A program made the position numbers and the translations under genes. Positions 1 to 7,241 of a stretch of 8,161 nt of DNA are shown here, in pieces. The DNA is from Syntrophus sp. (in: bacteria). GTDB lineage: Bacteria > Desulfobacterota > Syntrophia > Syntrophales > UBA8958. The notes under the pieces were generated by a model. The model searched no databases, was not told where the DNA came from, and saw nothing but the letters and a program-made list of their open reading frames with translations. Numbering within the stretch: position 1 is the first letter of the stretch; every line of letters begins with the position of its first letter. The stretch is taken from the NCBI GenBank assembly GCA_003451635.1, contig DMAT01000405.1:1-8161 (forward strand). The letters are read 5' to 3'.

Positions 1-777
1 TGGGTGGACCATGCCCAGGTTGAGATAGGAGAATTCCGGGAAGACGTCTTTGGTATAATTGTAAGGCATCCCGGCGGTGATGACTCCCACCTCGGTACTG
101 TTAATCTCCATCCTGTTTTCACCAAAGGTCTCCCCATATTCCCGCAGTGCCTGCGTACGCTTTTCCACCTCCAAACGCCTGAGTCTGGCCATTGCCGGCA
201 CCATGACATACTTTGAAGGTGTGATGCGAATCTCCGTCTTGTCTTCCCCAGGCAGAGGATCTTCAATGATCACCACCGACTTGGAATGGGATACTCTGGT
301 CGTGGTGCGCAGGAAAACAGGGGTATCAAACTTCTCGCTGAGGGCAAAGGCTATCTTAATGAATTCCTTCGCTTCCTGACTGTCCGCAGGTTCGAGCATG
401 GGAATCTTAGCAAATTTTGCATAGTTGCGGTTATCCTGTTCGTTCTGGGAGCTGTGGAGAGAAGGGTCGTCGGCCGTGATGATGACCAGGGCGCCGTTAG
501 TACCCGTATAACTTACCGTAAACAGGGGATCGGCAGCGACATTTACTCCGACATGCTTCATGGTGACAAGGGCTCTGGCGCCGGCCACTGCGGCACCGAT
601 CCCTACTTCGAGGGCGACTTTTTCATTGGGAGCCCACTCGGCGTAAACGCCGTCGTACTTTGAAAATTCCTCAAGTATTTCGGTGCTTGGCGTACCCGGA
701 TATCCGACTCCGAACCGTATGCCCCATTCATAAGCGCCTCTGGCGATGGCCTCATTTCCTGACATCAATACTTTCAT
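1..777 (-). CDS. iorA: Indolepyruvate:ferredoxin oxidoreductase alpha subunit, N-terminal 259 residues (gene continues past the left edge)
   Basis: The alpha subunit of IOR works with IorB to decarboxylate aryl 2-oxoacids such as indolepyruvate to aryl-acyl-CoA, passing electrons to ferredoxin in the cytoplasm. I translated the minus strand from an ATG at 775-777; the frame stays open to base 1. The visible part matches the thiamine-diphosphate-binding N-terminal domain of the family: GYPGTPSTEI (about residues 25-34), EWAPNEKVA (47-55), MKHVGVNVAADPLFT (73-87), and ADDPSLHSSQNEQDNRNYAKF (102-122), a very characteristic IorA block. Full IorA is around 600 residues and ends in a ferredoxin-like 4Fe-4S domain, which is not visible here. 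A GGGGAG ribosome site lies about 8 bases before the start. It is the last visible gene of the minus-strand cluster, 21 bases after the TPR gene. iorB would be expected further left. In some syntrophs, IorA-like proteins may serve electron transfer for amino-acid or aromatic degradation instead; the sequence cannot decide this. Confidence 0.93.
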   Translation of the reverse strand, partial: MKVLMSGNEAIARGAYEWGIRFGVGYPGTPSTEILEEFSKYDGVYAEWAPNEKVALEVGIGAAVAGARALVTMKHVGVNVAADPLFTVSYTGTNGALVIITADDPSLHSSQNEQDNRNYAKFAKIPMLEPADSQEAKEFIKIAFALSEKFDTPVFLRTTTRVSHSKSVVIIEDPLPGEDKTEIRITPSKYVMVPAMARLRRLEVEKRTQALREYGETFGENRMEINSTEVGVITAGMPYNYTKDVFPEFSYLNLGMVHP

Positions 778-798
778 AGATACGCTCCCCGCTGCTTT

Positions 799-1479
799 CT
801 ATCCAAGGATAGCAATTTTTCTTCCGATGATAAGCTTCATCGCCGGATCATTTGTTTTATCCAGTGATTTCTGGTAGTATTCGACAGCCTTTTTATTATC
901 CTTCATGGCTTCATAGGTTCTGGCAAGATTTGCCAGAATATCTCCTGCAAAGGGCTTACCTGCCTTGGCGTTCAAGGCCATTTCGTAATGCGCCAAGGCG
1001 TTTTTATAATCCTTCTTCACTTCGTAGCAATTTCCCATGCCGTTGTGAACCAGGACGGTCAACTCGTTTTGACCTGACATTTCCTTGAGATATCCCTGGA
1101 AAGCCTTCAACGCCGCATCGATTTGACCGGCGTTGAGATAGGCGTTTCCGATCCGGTACCGGGCCAGTATAGCTGCCTCTGTGGATGGAAATTTCTCTAC
1201 TACATCCTGCAGGGGTTTGACGGCGGCGGTTGCATCCAGACCAGCCATTCTAACCCGGATTGTCTCCATAACCGCCTTATTATAGAGGTTCATTGCCTTC
1301 GTTTCTTCCGTTTGCCGGTAGTAGGCCCACCCCCCTATCAATACGAACACTGCCAAAACGATGGTCGTTGCAACGGCGATATTTCGCTTATGGGTCAGGA
1401 CGTAGTCCCTTACTTGCCCCAAGAGCACCTGTAGCTTGTCCGGTTCCGTTATTTCCTGTTTAGCCGCCTTATTTGACAT
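799..1479 (-). CDS. Membrane-anchored tetratricopeptide-repeat protein (YfgM-like topology)
   Basis: A 226-residue protein with a short polar N-terminus (about residues 1-33), one hydrophobic segment (about 34-54, IAVATTIVLAVFVLIGGWAYY) and a soluble, helical C-terminal part carrying TPR-like repeats at about 104-137, 142-174 and 180-212. Examples are the ARYRIGNAYLNAGQIDAALKAF and LARTYEAMKDNKKAVEYYQKSL stretches. Lysines before the membrane segment and the lack of a cleavage site suggest a type II topology with the TPR domain outside the cytoplasm. This layout resembles TPR_21/YfgM proteins, which help the Sec translocon and periplasmic chaperones in Escherichia coli, but the similarity is one of layout and I cannot claim orthology. 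The start is supported by CAGGAG about 6 bases upstream. It sits 17 bases after the apgM-like gene and 21 before iorA, so it is co-transcribed with them. A specific role in their pathways is not evident. Confidence 0.85.
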   Translation of the reverse strand: MSNKAAKQEITEPDKLQVLLGQVRDYVLTHKRNIAVATTIVLAVFVLIGGWAYYRQTEETKAMNLYNKAVMETIRVRMAGLDATAAVKPLQDVVEKFPSTEAAILARYRIGNAYLNAGQIDAALKAFQGYLKEMSGQNELTVLVHNGMGNCYEVKKDYKNALAHYEMALNAKAGKPFAGDILANLARTYEAMKDNKKAVEYYQKSLDKTNDPAMKLIIGRKIAILG

Positions 1480-1496
1480 GTCTCGCTCCTGTTTAA

Positions 1497-2699
1497 TTAT
1501 TCTATCTTGATAAATATATCCATCAGGTTGTAACCGGGACTAACTATCAATCCCGAAGTCTTGGCCGTTGTCTCTCCATAGGACAGCCCTGAACGGCGGT
1601 TTTCAGTAGTTACTGAAGAATATATAGCGAAGGGACTGGGGTCGGCGGCATGGGTGCGCATGATCAACGGTGTGGGATGGTCGCTAAGAACCATTACCCG
1701 CACATCGCCCATTTCATGTATCCCCTGGAGTACCGTACCGACGACCTTTTCATCGAAATCCTCGATGGCTTTGATCTTTCCTGACAAATTACCTTCATGG
1801 CCCATTTCATCCGGGGCCTCCACGTGAACAAAGACAAAATCCATTTCCCTGAGTGCGGCGAGGGCCTTTTGTGCCTTGCCGACATAATTGGTGTCCGTGT
1901 AGCCGGTTGCCCCTTCGACATGAATGGGGCTGAGACCGGCATAAATACCAATGCCATTGAGGAGATCCACCGCCGAGATTATCCCGCCGGTGATATGATA
2001 ACGATCGGTAAGCTTGCCCATCCGGGGAGCCCTGCCCTGCCCCCATAACCAGATGGCATTGGCCGGCTTTTCTCCCCGGTTTATCCTGTCGAGATTAACA
2101 GGGTGCCTTGCCAGTACCCCTTTCGCCTCTTTCATCAGTGACTTGATTGCTCCGGAACCCTCTCCCCAGGGCAGATAAGCGTCTGTCCTTTGCCCGGTTA
2201 TGTCATGGGGCGGCGTTGCAGTCATTTTCTCTTCACCGTTACGCCATACAAGCAGGTGGCGGTAACTAACCCCTGGAAAGAAATGATAATTCTTGTCTCC
2301 CAATTCACGGTCGAGGTCGCGGATGATCGCTGCCGCTTCGGCGCTGGCAATATGACCGGCGGTAAAATCATCCATGATCGGGTCATCCCCCCTGCCCAAG
2401 GTGATGAGATTGCAGCGGAAGGCGACATCCTGAGGACCAAGAACAATGCCCATGTTGGCTGCTTCCAGAGGACCACGACCGGAGTAACAGGTTCCCGGGT
2501 CGTAACCTAGGACGGTAAGATTGGCTACGTCGCTGCCCGGCTTGAAACCCTTGGGGATTGTATCTACCAGCCCCAGTGTCCCCTCTCTGGCCATGAAATC
2601 CATATTGACCGTCCGGGCTGCCTCCAGTGGCGTCTTGCCTCCCAGTTCATCCAGCGGGTAATCGGCCATCCCGTCACCCAGCAATACAATATACTTCAT
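1497..2699 (-). CDS. apgM: ApgM-family AP-superfamily enzyme: cofactor-independent phosphoglycerate mutase, or proposed homoserine kinase
   Basis: A 400-residue member of the archaeal-type 2,3-bisphosphoglycerate-independent phosphoglycerate mutase family (alkaline phosphatase superfamily). Visible marks: GDGMAD with metal-binding Asp9 (residues 8-13); GSDVANLTVLGYDP (55-68), whose Ser56 lines up with the phosphorylated serine of iPGM enzymes; TPPHDITGQ (162-170); NAIWLWGQG (214-222); VHVEAPDEMGHEG (291-303) and LSDHPTP (338-344), the C-terminal metal ligands. Length is normal for the family and nothing catalytic seems missing. The ATG overlaps the hom stop by one base (TGATG), so translation is coupled. 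Family knowledge: a bacterial branch of these proteins was proposed from gene context to be a homoserine kinase replacing ThrB (TIGRFAM model for a 'proposed homoserine kinase'). The coupling to hom supports that reading here, but only a branch-specific model or assay could separate it from mutase activity. Family membership is near certain; the substrate is not. Confidence 0.92.
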   Translation of the reverse strand: MKYIVLLGDGMADYPLDELGGKTPLEAARTVNMDFMAREGTLGLVDTIPKGFKPGSDVANLTVLGYDPGTCYSGRGPLEAANMGIVLGPQDVAFRCNLITLGRGDDPIMDDFTAGHIASAEAAAIIRDLDRELGDKNYHFFPGVSYRHLLVWRNGEEKMTATPPHDITGQRTDAYLPWGEGSGAIKSLMKEAKGVLARHPVNLDRINRGEKPANAIWLWGQGRAPRMGKLTDRYHITGGIISAVDLLNGIGIYAGLSPIHVEGATGYTDTNYVGKAQKALAALREMDFVFVHVEAPDEMGHEGNLSGKIKAIEDFDEKVVGTVLQGIHEMGDVRVMVLSDHPTPLIMRTHAADPSPFAIYSSVTTENRRSGLSYGETTAKTSGLIVSPGYNLMDIFIKIE

Positions 2700-4009
2700 C
2701 AGAACCTCTCATCCTCGATGCGTATGAAAACGGTAGGTTCATGAACGATGTCCAATTGATCGATCCGCTTCAGGGCCTCCTGAACATCCCGCTCCCGGGC
2801 CTTATGGGTGGTCATCACCACGGGCACCGCGCCTTCTTCTTTACGTCCCTTCTGAATCACCGAGGCAATGCTGATATTCATCTCCCCTAGAATTCCGGCA
2901 ATTTTGGAGAGTACGCCTGCCTTATCTGCGGCCATAAAACGGAAATAGTAATTCGTTTGAATCTCAGAAAATGGAACCAGACGGATATCGTCAATAATAT
3001 CTTCCCCGAGAGATCGATATGGCACAAGACGGGATACATCCTGAAGAATTCCTCTCGATAGATCAACGATGTCGCTTAAGACGGCGCTCGCCGTGGGCAT
3101 CATTCCCGCCCCCTGGCCATAGAGGAATACGGAGCCTGAGGCGCTGCCAATGATATGAAAGGCGTTATAATTACTGTTTACATTGGCCAGGATGTGATCG
3201 AAGGGGATCATTGTTGGATGAATACGCGCCTCCACAAGATCCCCCCGCTCAAATGCAAGAGCCAGCAGTTTGATTCGATAGCCGAACTCCCTGGCAAATT
3301 CGATATCCTGCCGGGTGATCCGGGAGATACCTTCCCGATAAATGTTTTCGATATCAACCCGCTTCCCGTAGGCAAGAGAAAGGGTAATAGCGAGCTTGTG
3401 GGCGGTATCGATGCCCTCGATGTCGAAAGTCGGATCAGCCTCGGCGAAGCCAAGGGCCTGCGCCTCTTTGAGCACGTCGGCAAAGGCTTTTCCCTCATCC
3501 GTCATTTTCGAAAGTATGTAGTTAGAGGTTCCGTTCATGATGGCCATGAGCGACTTGATCCGGTTGGCTACCAGAGATTCCTTGAGGGTCTTGATAATGG
3601 GGATCGTCCCACCGACGCTGGCCTCAAAGCGGAGATCCACCTTTTCCTTGTTCGCAGCCTGAAATATTTCGTTGCCATATGTAGCAATAAGCGCCTTGTT
3701 GGCCGTCACGACATGTTTTTTTCTGCGCATGGCCTCCATAATGAAGGTACGCGCCGGTTCATAGCCCCCCATGAGTTCGACAACTATTTGAATATCCGGA
3801 TCTTCGAGAATATCCGTAGCTTTTGTCGTAAGTACGTCCGGCGCCACAGTCAAAACCCGGGGGGTTGTGATATCGAGATCGGCGATTTTCTTCAGGACGA
3901 GCCGTGCGCCGAGGCGTTTTTCAATTAGCTCACCGCTTTCCTGGAGCAGCTTGACTACCCCAACCCCGATGGTTCCGAATCCGATTAGCCCCAGTGAGAT
4001 CTTTTTCAT
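2699..4009 (-). CDS. hom: Homoserine dehydrogenase with C-terminal ACT domain
   Basis: Cytoplasmic enzyme that reduces aspartate semialdehyde to homoserine with NAD(P)H, at the branch to threonine and methionine. The 436 residues show the usual order: a Rossmann domain with GFGTIGVGVV (10-19), VTANKALIA (101-109), the catalytic/dimerisation domain with FEASVGGTIPII (128-139), NGTSNYIL (159-166) and the DPTFDIEGIDTAHKLAI region (about 192-208, with the catalytic Lys205), GQGAGMMPTASAVLSD (298-313), then an ACT regulatory domain from about 354 to 430 (YYFRFMAADKAGVLSKIAGIL). The ACT domain suggests feedback inhibition, typically by threonine. The length matches the monofunctional type; there is no fused aspartokinase. 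The start ATG has AGGA about 10 bases upstream, a somewhat long spacing. It is the first gene of the minus-strand operon and lies behind the divergent promoter region. Its stop overlaps the start of the apgM-like gene. Confidence 0.97.
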   Translation of the reverse strand: MKKISLGLIGFGTIGVGVVKLLQESGELIEKRLGARLVLKKIADLDITTPRVLTVAPDVLTTKATDILEDPDIQIVVELMGGYEPARTFIMEAMRRKKHVVTANKALIATYGNEIFQAANKEKVDLRFEASVGGTIPIIKTLKESLVANRIKSLMAIMNGTSNYILSKMTDEGKAFADVLKEAQALGFAEADPTFDIEGIDTAHKLAITLSLAYGKRVDIENIYREGISRITRQDIEFAREFGYRIKLLALAFERGDLVEARIHPTMIPFDHILANVNSNYNAFHIIGSASGSVFLYGQGAGMMPTASAVLSDIVDLSRGILQDVSRLVPYRSLGEDIIDDIRLVPFSEIQTNYYFRFMAADKAGVLSKIAGILGEMNISIASVIQKGRKEEGAVPVVMTTHKARERDVQEALKRIDQLDIVHEPTVFIRIEDERF

Positions 4010-4040
4010 GAAAAGGTTTCCTGAATATTTTTCGTTCGTG

Positions 4041-4067
4041 TTTATAATAGACTACCGTTTTTGTCAA
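4041..4067 (-). promoter_or_regulatory. Candidate sigma70-type promoter for the hom operon
   Basis: On the minus strand, TTGACA (4067-4062, perfect -35 match) is followed after 15 bases by TATAAA (4046-4041, five of six matches to the -10 box), about 30 bases before the hom ATG. The spacer is shorter than the usual 17, which weakens the call, but both hexamers are strong and the position upstream of the first gene of the cluster is right. Confidence 0.45.
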
Positions 4068-4093
4068 AATAAATTGCCGGTTGGAGGGAATAA

Positions 4094-4122
4094 TTGACTT
4101 TCTCGGGGGATTGAGTTAAAAG
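4094..4122 (+). promoter_or_regulatory. Candidate sigma70-type promoter for purM-purN
   Basis: TTGACT (4094-4099, five of six) and TAAAAG (4117-4122, four of six) are separated by exactly 17 bases and lie about 70 bases before the preferred purM start. It is oriented away from the hom promoter, so the two operons are divergent. I see no clear purine-repressor operator or riboswitch fold in the leader. Confidence 0.45.
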
Positions 4123-4183
4123 ATCAACGCTGCCTGTCGTGGGAGCAAATCTTCCTAATCCAATATGATCTCGTACCCGATAA

Positions 4184-4187
4184 AGGA
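4184..4187 (+). promoter_or_regulatory. Ribosome binding site that decides the purM start
   Basis: AGGA, within AAAGGATG, lies 7 bases before the ATG at 4195. The in-frame ATG at 4165 has no such site at a usable distance (the nearest GGAG is about 19 bases away), so the shorter product is preferred. Confidence 0.6.
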
Positions 4188-4194
4188 TGAAACA

Positions 4195-5238
4195 ATGACT
4201 GCATCATATAAACAGGCCGGTGTGAACATTGACCAGGCCAATCTGTTTGTCGAAAAGATCAAGCCACTTGTGAAAACAACAACCCGAAAAGAAGTCATGA
4301 GCGGCCTTGGCGGCTTCGGCGGACTTTTCCATCTCGACTTGAAAAAGAACCCTGACCCTGTCCTTGTTTCCTCCACGGACGGCGTGGGAACCAAACTCAA
4401 GATCGCCCAGATGCTCGATAGGCATGATACGATCGGCATCGACCTGGTGGCGATGTGCGTCAATGACGTTATCGTTCAGGGCGCGGAGCCGCTTTTTTTC
4501 CTCGACTATTTGGCAACGGGAAGAATCCGCATGGAAACGAGTATCCAGATCATTACCGGTATCGTTAAGGGATGCCTTGATGCCGGCTGCGCCCTGATCG
4601 GCGGTGAGACGGCGGAGATGCCGGGATTTTACAAGGACGATGAGTATGATCTGGCCGGCTTCTCTGTCGGCGTCGTAAATGCCGATCGGATGATCGATGG
4701 TTCAGAGATCCGGGTCGGGGATCGTATCATCGGTATCGCCTCCAATGGCCTGCACAGTAACGGCTATTCCCTGGCCAGGAAGATAGTTTTCGAGATCGCC
4801 GCTCTCGACATCAAGGCCCATCCGGCCGGTCTCGAGTGTTCCATCGGAGAAGAGATGCTGAAGCCGACCCGGATCTACGTTAAGCCCCTCCTCAATCTTA
4901 TAAAGAATTTTCATATTAAGGGTCTCGTTCATATCACGGGGGGCGGTTTTTTAGACAACATTCCCCGCATTGTACCCCTTCCCTGCAAGGCCGTGATTTA
5001 CGCCGACAGCTGGTCCATCCCTCCCATTTTTACTCTTTTGAAGAAGTTGGGTAATGTGGATGAAATTGAGATGCTCCGTGTCTTCAACATGGGCGTCGGC
5101 ATGATGATTATCGTCCCTGAGAAGGATGTTTCCGAGATAATGCATCGACTCGAAAAACTCGGTGAAAAGCCTTACTGTATCGGGCATATCGAAAAGCGCG
5201 ATTCTGAAGAACCGCCGGTGATATTTACATACTCATGA
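4195..5238 (+). CDS. purM: Phosphoribosylformylglycinamidine cyclo-ligase (AIR synthetase)
   Basis: PurM closes formylglycinamidine ribonucleotide to aminoimidazole ribonucleotide using ATP, the fifth step of de novo purine synthesis, as a cytoplasmic dimer. I place the start at 4195, giving 347 residues that begin MTASYKQAGVNID, which matches the usual family N-terminus and length (about 345). An ATG at 4165 would add ten residues but lacks a ribosome site. Motifs in order: GLGGFGGLF (37-45), STDGVGTK (60-67), the DLVAMCVNDVIVQGAEPLFFLDY block (about 83-105), GGETAEMPG (136-144), ASNGLHSNGYSL (182-193), HITGGGFLDNIPR (246-258) and FNMGVGM (297-303). These cover the ATP and substrate sites, and none appears broken. 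The stop overlaps the purN start (ATGA at 5235-5238), so translation is coupled to the next purine enzyme. Confidence 0.97.
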   Translation: MTASYKQAGVNIDQANLFVEKIKPLVKTTTRKEVMSGLGGFGGLFHLDLKKNPDPVLVSSTDGVGTKLKIAQMLDRHDTIGIDLVAMCVNDVIVQGAEPLFFLDYLATGRIRMETSIQIITGIVKGCLDAGCALIGGETAEMPGFYKDDEYDLAGFSVGVVNADRMIDGSEIRVGDRIIGIASNGLHSNGYSLARKIVFEIAALDIKAHPAGLECSIGEEMLKPTRIYVKPLLNLIKNFHIKGLVHITGGGFLDNIPRIVPLPCKAVIYADSWSIPPIFTLLKKLGNVDEIEMLRVFNMGVGMMIIVPEKDVSEIMHRLEKLGEKPYCIGHIEKRDSEEPPVIFTYS

Positions 5239-5900
5239 AGAAAGTACTTTCTCTGGGCATCCTCGTTTCCGGCAGTGGCTCCAACCTCCAGTCCATAATT
5301 GACCATATTGAGAGTGGCAAGCTTGATGCGGTCATAAAGGTGGTCATCAGCAACAGCCCCGAGGCATACGCAGGGGAAAGATGCCGGCGTCATGACATTC
5401 CCTTTGTAGTCGTCAACCATATGGATTTCCCTTTGCGGGACGACTTCGATCAACATATGATCGATATTCTGCAATCCTGTGGCGTCGAGCTGGTAGTCAT
5501 GGCGGGTTTTATGAGGATTCTGACCGCCTGTTTTTTGTCTTCCTTTCCCATGCGGATCATGAACATCCATCCCGCCCTCCTCCCTGCCTTTCCTGGGTTG
5601 CATGTGCAAAGAAAGGCCGTGGAGTATGGCGTCCGCTTTTCCGGTTGTACGGTCCATTTTGCCGACGACGGCGTGGATACCGGCCCAATCATCATTCAGG
5701 CCGTGGTTCCCGTTTATGAAGACGATGATGAGGTCAGTCTGGCACAACGCATCCTGAAAGAGGAACACAAGATCTATCCACAGGCCATTCAGTGGTACGC
5801 AGAGGGCAGGCTGGAAGTGAGAGGAAGGAAAGTGCGTCTCAGAGAAGCGGAGGCATTAATAAGCACACCGCAGTACAACCCATCCCTCACGGTACGATGA
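5235..5900 (+). CDS. purN: Phosphoribosylglycinamide formyltransferase (GAR transformylase)
   Basis: PurN transfers the formyl group of 10-formyltetrahydrofolate to glycinamide ribonucleotide, the third step of purine synthesis, so it is folate-dependent, unlike the formate-using PurT. The 221-residue product has the substrate phosphate loop SGSGSNLQS (12-20), MAGFMRIL (89-96) and the IHPALLPAFPG block (111-121). The three catalytic residues are in place: Asn110, His112 and Asp148 (in DDGVDTGPII). The core is the usual size; about 15 extra residues at the C-terminus after LRE are divergent and probably unstructured. Start ATG is shared with the purM stop in an ATGA overlap. The gene is followed after 20 bases by the phosphofructokinase gene, making a likely three-gene transcript. 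Confidence 0.97.
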   Translation: MKKVLSLGILVSGSGSNLQSIIDHIESGKLDAVIKVVISNSPEAYAGERCRRHDIPFVVVNHMDFPLRDDFDQHMIDILQSCGVELVVMAGFMRILTACFLSSFPMRIMNIHPALLPAFPGLHVQRKAVEYGVRFSGCTVHFADDGVDTGPIIIQAVVPVYEDDDEVSLAQRILKEEHKIYPQAIQWYAEGRLEVRGRKVRLREAEALISTPQYNPSLTVR

Positions 5901-5905
5901 GTTAG

Positions 5906-5912
5906 AGGAGGA
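5906..5912 (+). promoter_or_regulatory. Strong ribosome binding site of the phosphofructokinase gene
   Basis: AGGAGGA lies 8 bases before the ATG at 5921, close to the ideal anti-16S match and spacing. It suggests a high translation rate relative to purM and purN on the same transcript. Confidence 0.7.
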
Positions 5913-5920
5913 ATAGTCCT

Positions 5921-7237
5921 ATGACGCCAAACAATCCGAATTTCGACATCCAATCTCTGGGAGAGGCAACCATCCCCTCGCCCATCACTGTCAGCTACTT
6001 TACACCCGACACCAAGCGCATTCTTTACGATCATGATTTGAGCAGACTCTCGGAGCATTGCTGGGATAAAGGGCCGCCCGCGGCCATCGAAGTCGCAGGG
6101 CCAAGAGAAATGATCTACTACGATCCACCGAAAACCAAGGCGGCCATTGTTACCTGCGGCGGTTTGTGTCCGGGAATAAACGACGTTATTCGCGCCATTG
6201 TCATGGAACTTTCCCATCGTTACGGAGTAAGCAATATCGTCGGGATCAAGTATGGCTTCCAGGGTTTGATTCCAAGATACGGCCATGACATGCTGGATTT
6301 GACAACGGAACTTGTCAAGGATGTACATGCGGTGGGGGGAAGTATCCTGTCTTCATCCCGAGGAAAGCAGGACATCACAGAGATGGTCAATGTTCTCAAA
6401 AGGATGAATGTGGATATTTTTTTCTGCATTGGCGGCGACGGCACCATGCGGGCTACTGAGCTCATTACGGAAGAAATATTGAAAAGAAAACTCGAAATCA
6501 GTGTAATCGGCATTCCCAAAACAATCGACAACGATATCGGCTTTATCGAGAAGACCTTTGGCTTCGAAACAGCCTTTACGCACGCCGTAGACTCGATCAG
6601 AACCGCGCATGTCGAAGCCCGTGGTTATCAGAACGGCGTCGGCCTGGTTAAGCTGATGGGCCGTCAGTCGGGATATATCACGGCTAACGCATCGATTGCC
6701 TCGCAGGATGTTAATTTCTGTCTGATTCCTGAGATTCCGATCGATCTTGAGGGCGAGAATGGCTTTTATAAGCATCTTTTAGATCGTATTCAACGGAAAA
6801 ATCATGCGGTAATTGTCGTTGCTGAAGGAGTTGGTGACCGTTTCTGCTCTCTCGATGAAAAAGACGTCTCGGGCAACCGCAAGTCAGGTGATATCGGGAT
6901 TTTTCTGCGTGAAGGCATTGGCAGATACTTTAAGGAAAGAAAAGTGCCGGTAGCGCTTAAGTATATCGATCCCAGCTACATTATCCGCAGTTCATGCGCG
7001 ATTCCTTCTGACAGCATTTTCTGCAACCAACTGGCGCAGAACGCGGTTCATGCCGGTATGGCCGGTAAAACCGGTATGCTGGTCGGTATCTGGAACAACT
7101 GTTTTACGCACGTTCCCATTGATATCGCCATTCGCAACCGCAAATTCATTGATCCCGAAAGCATGTTCTGGCTGAACGTACTGGAAACCACCGGCCAGCC
7201 TCGCTGGATGCAGAACATTCCACGCGTAACCGGCTAA
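5921..7237 (+). CDS. 6-phosphofructokinase, long (about 440-residue) type
   Basis: This enzyme phosphorylates fructose 6-phosphate to the 1,6-bisphosphate. The 438-residue protein has an N-terminal extension of about 70 residues before the PFK core, as in the long bacterial/trypanosomal-like group. Motifs: TCGGLCPGIN (78-87, phosphate-donor loop), FCIGGDGTMRA (168-178), IPKTIDNDIG (198-207) with the catalytic Asp203, MGRQSGYIT (246-254, substrate binding), PEIP (270-273) and AEGVGD (301-306). Two positions inform the phosphate donor: Gly174 in GGDGT, where PPi-specific enzymes carry Asp and ATP enzymes Gly, and Lys200 in PKTIDND, a residue typical of the PPi group. This Gly/Lys mix is known in ATP-using long PFKs such as the trypanosomal one, so I lean towards ATP, without certainty. 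It follows purN after 20 bases and ends at 7237, the last gene of the run. Confidence 0.93.
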   Translation: MTPNNPNFDIQSLGEATIPSPITVSYFTPDTKRILYDHDLSRLSEHCWDKGPPAAIEVAGPREMIYYDPPKTKAAIVTCGGLCPGINDVIRAIVMELSHRYGVSNIVGIKYGFQGLIPRYGHDMLDLTTELVKDVHAVGGSILSSSRGKQDITEMVNVLKRMNVDIFFCIGGDGTMRATELITEEILKRKLEISVIGIPKTIDNDIGFIEKTFGFETAFTHAVDSIRTAHVEARGYQNGVGLVKLMGRQSGYITANASIASQDVNFCLIPEIPIDLEGENGFYKHLLDRIQRKNHAVIVVAEGVGDRFCSLDEKDVSGNRKSGDIGIFLREGIGRYFKERKVPVALKYIDPSYIIRSSCAIPSDSIFCNQLAQNAVHAGMAGKTGMLVGIWNNCFTHVPIDIAIRNRKFIDPESMFWLNVLETTGQPRWMQNIPRVTG

Positions 7238-7241
7238 GCGC

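Noticed and set aside
4..663. Three overlapping plus-strand open frames of 70 to 125 codons at the left edge
   Set aside because: They are antisense shadows of iorA, which is identified by long conserved blocks on the minus strand.
3155..3928. Plus-strand 257-codon open frame
   Set aside because: It lies wholly antisense to hom, which has intact family motifs along its whole length. The antisense translation has no recognisable motif.
5172..5768. Minus-strand 198-codon open frame
   Set aside because: Antisense to purM/purN, both clearly real. It has no family features and its composition is that of a shadow frame.
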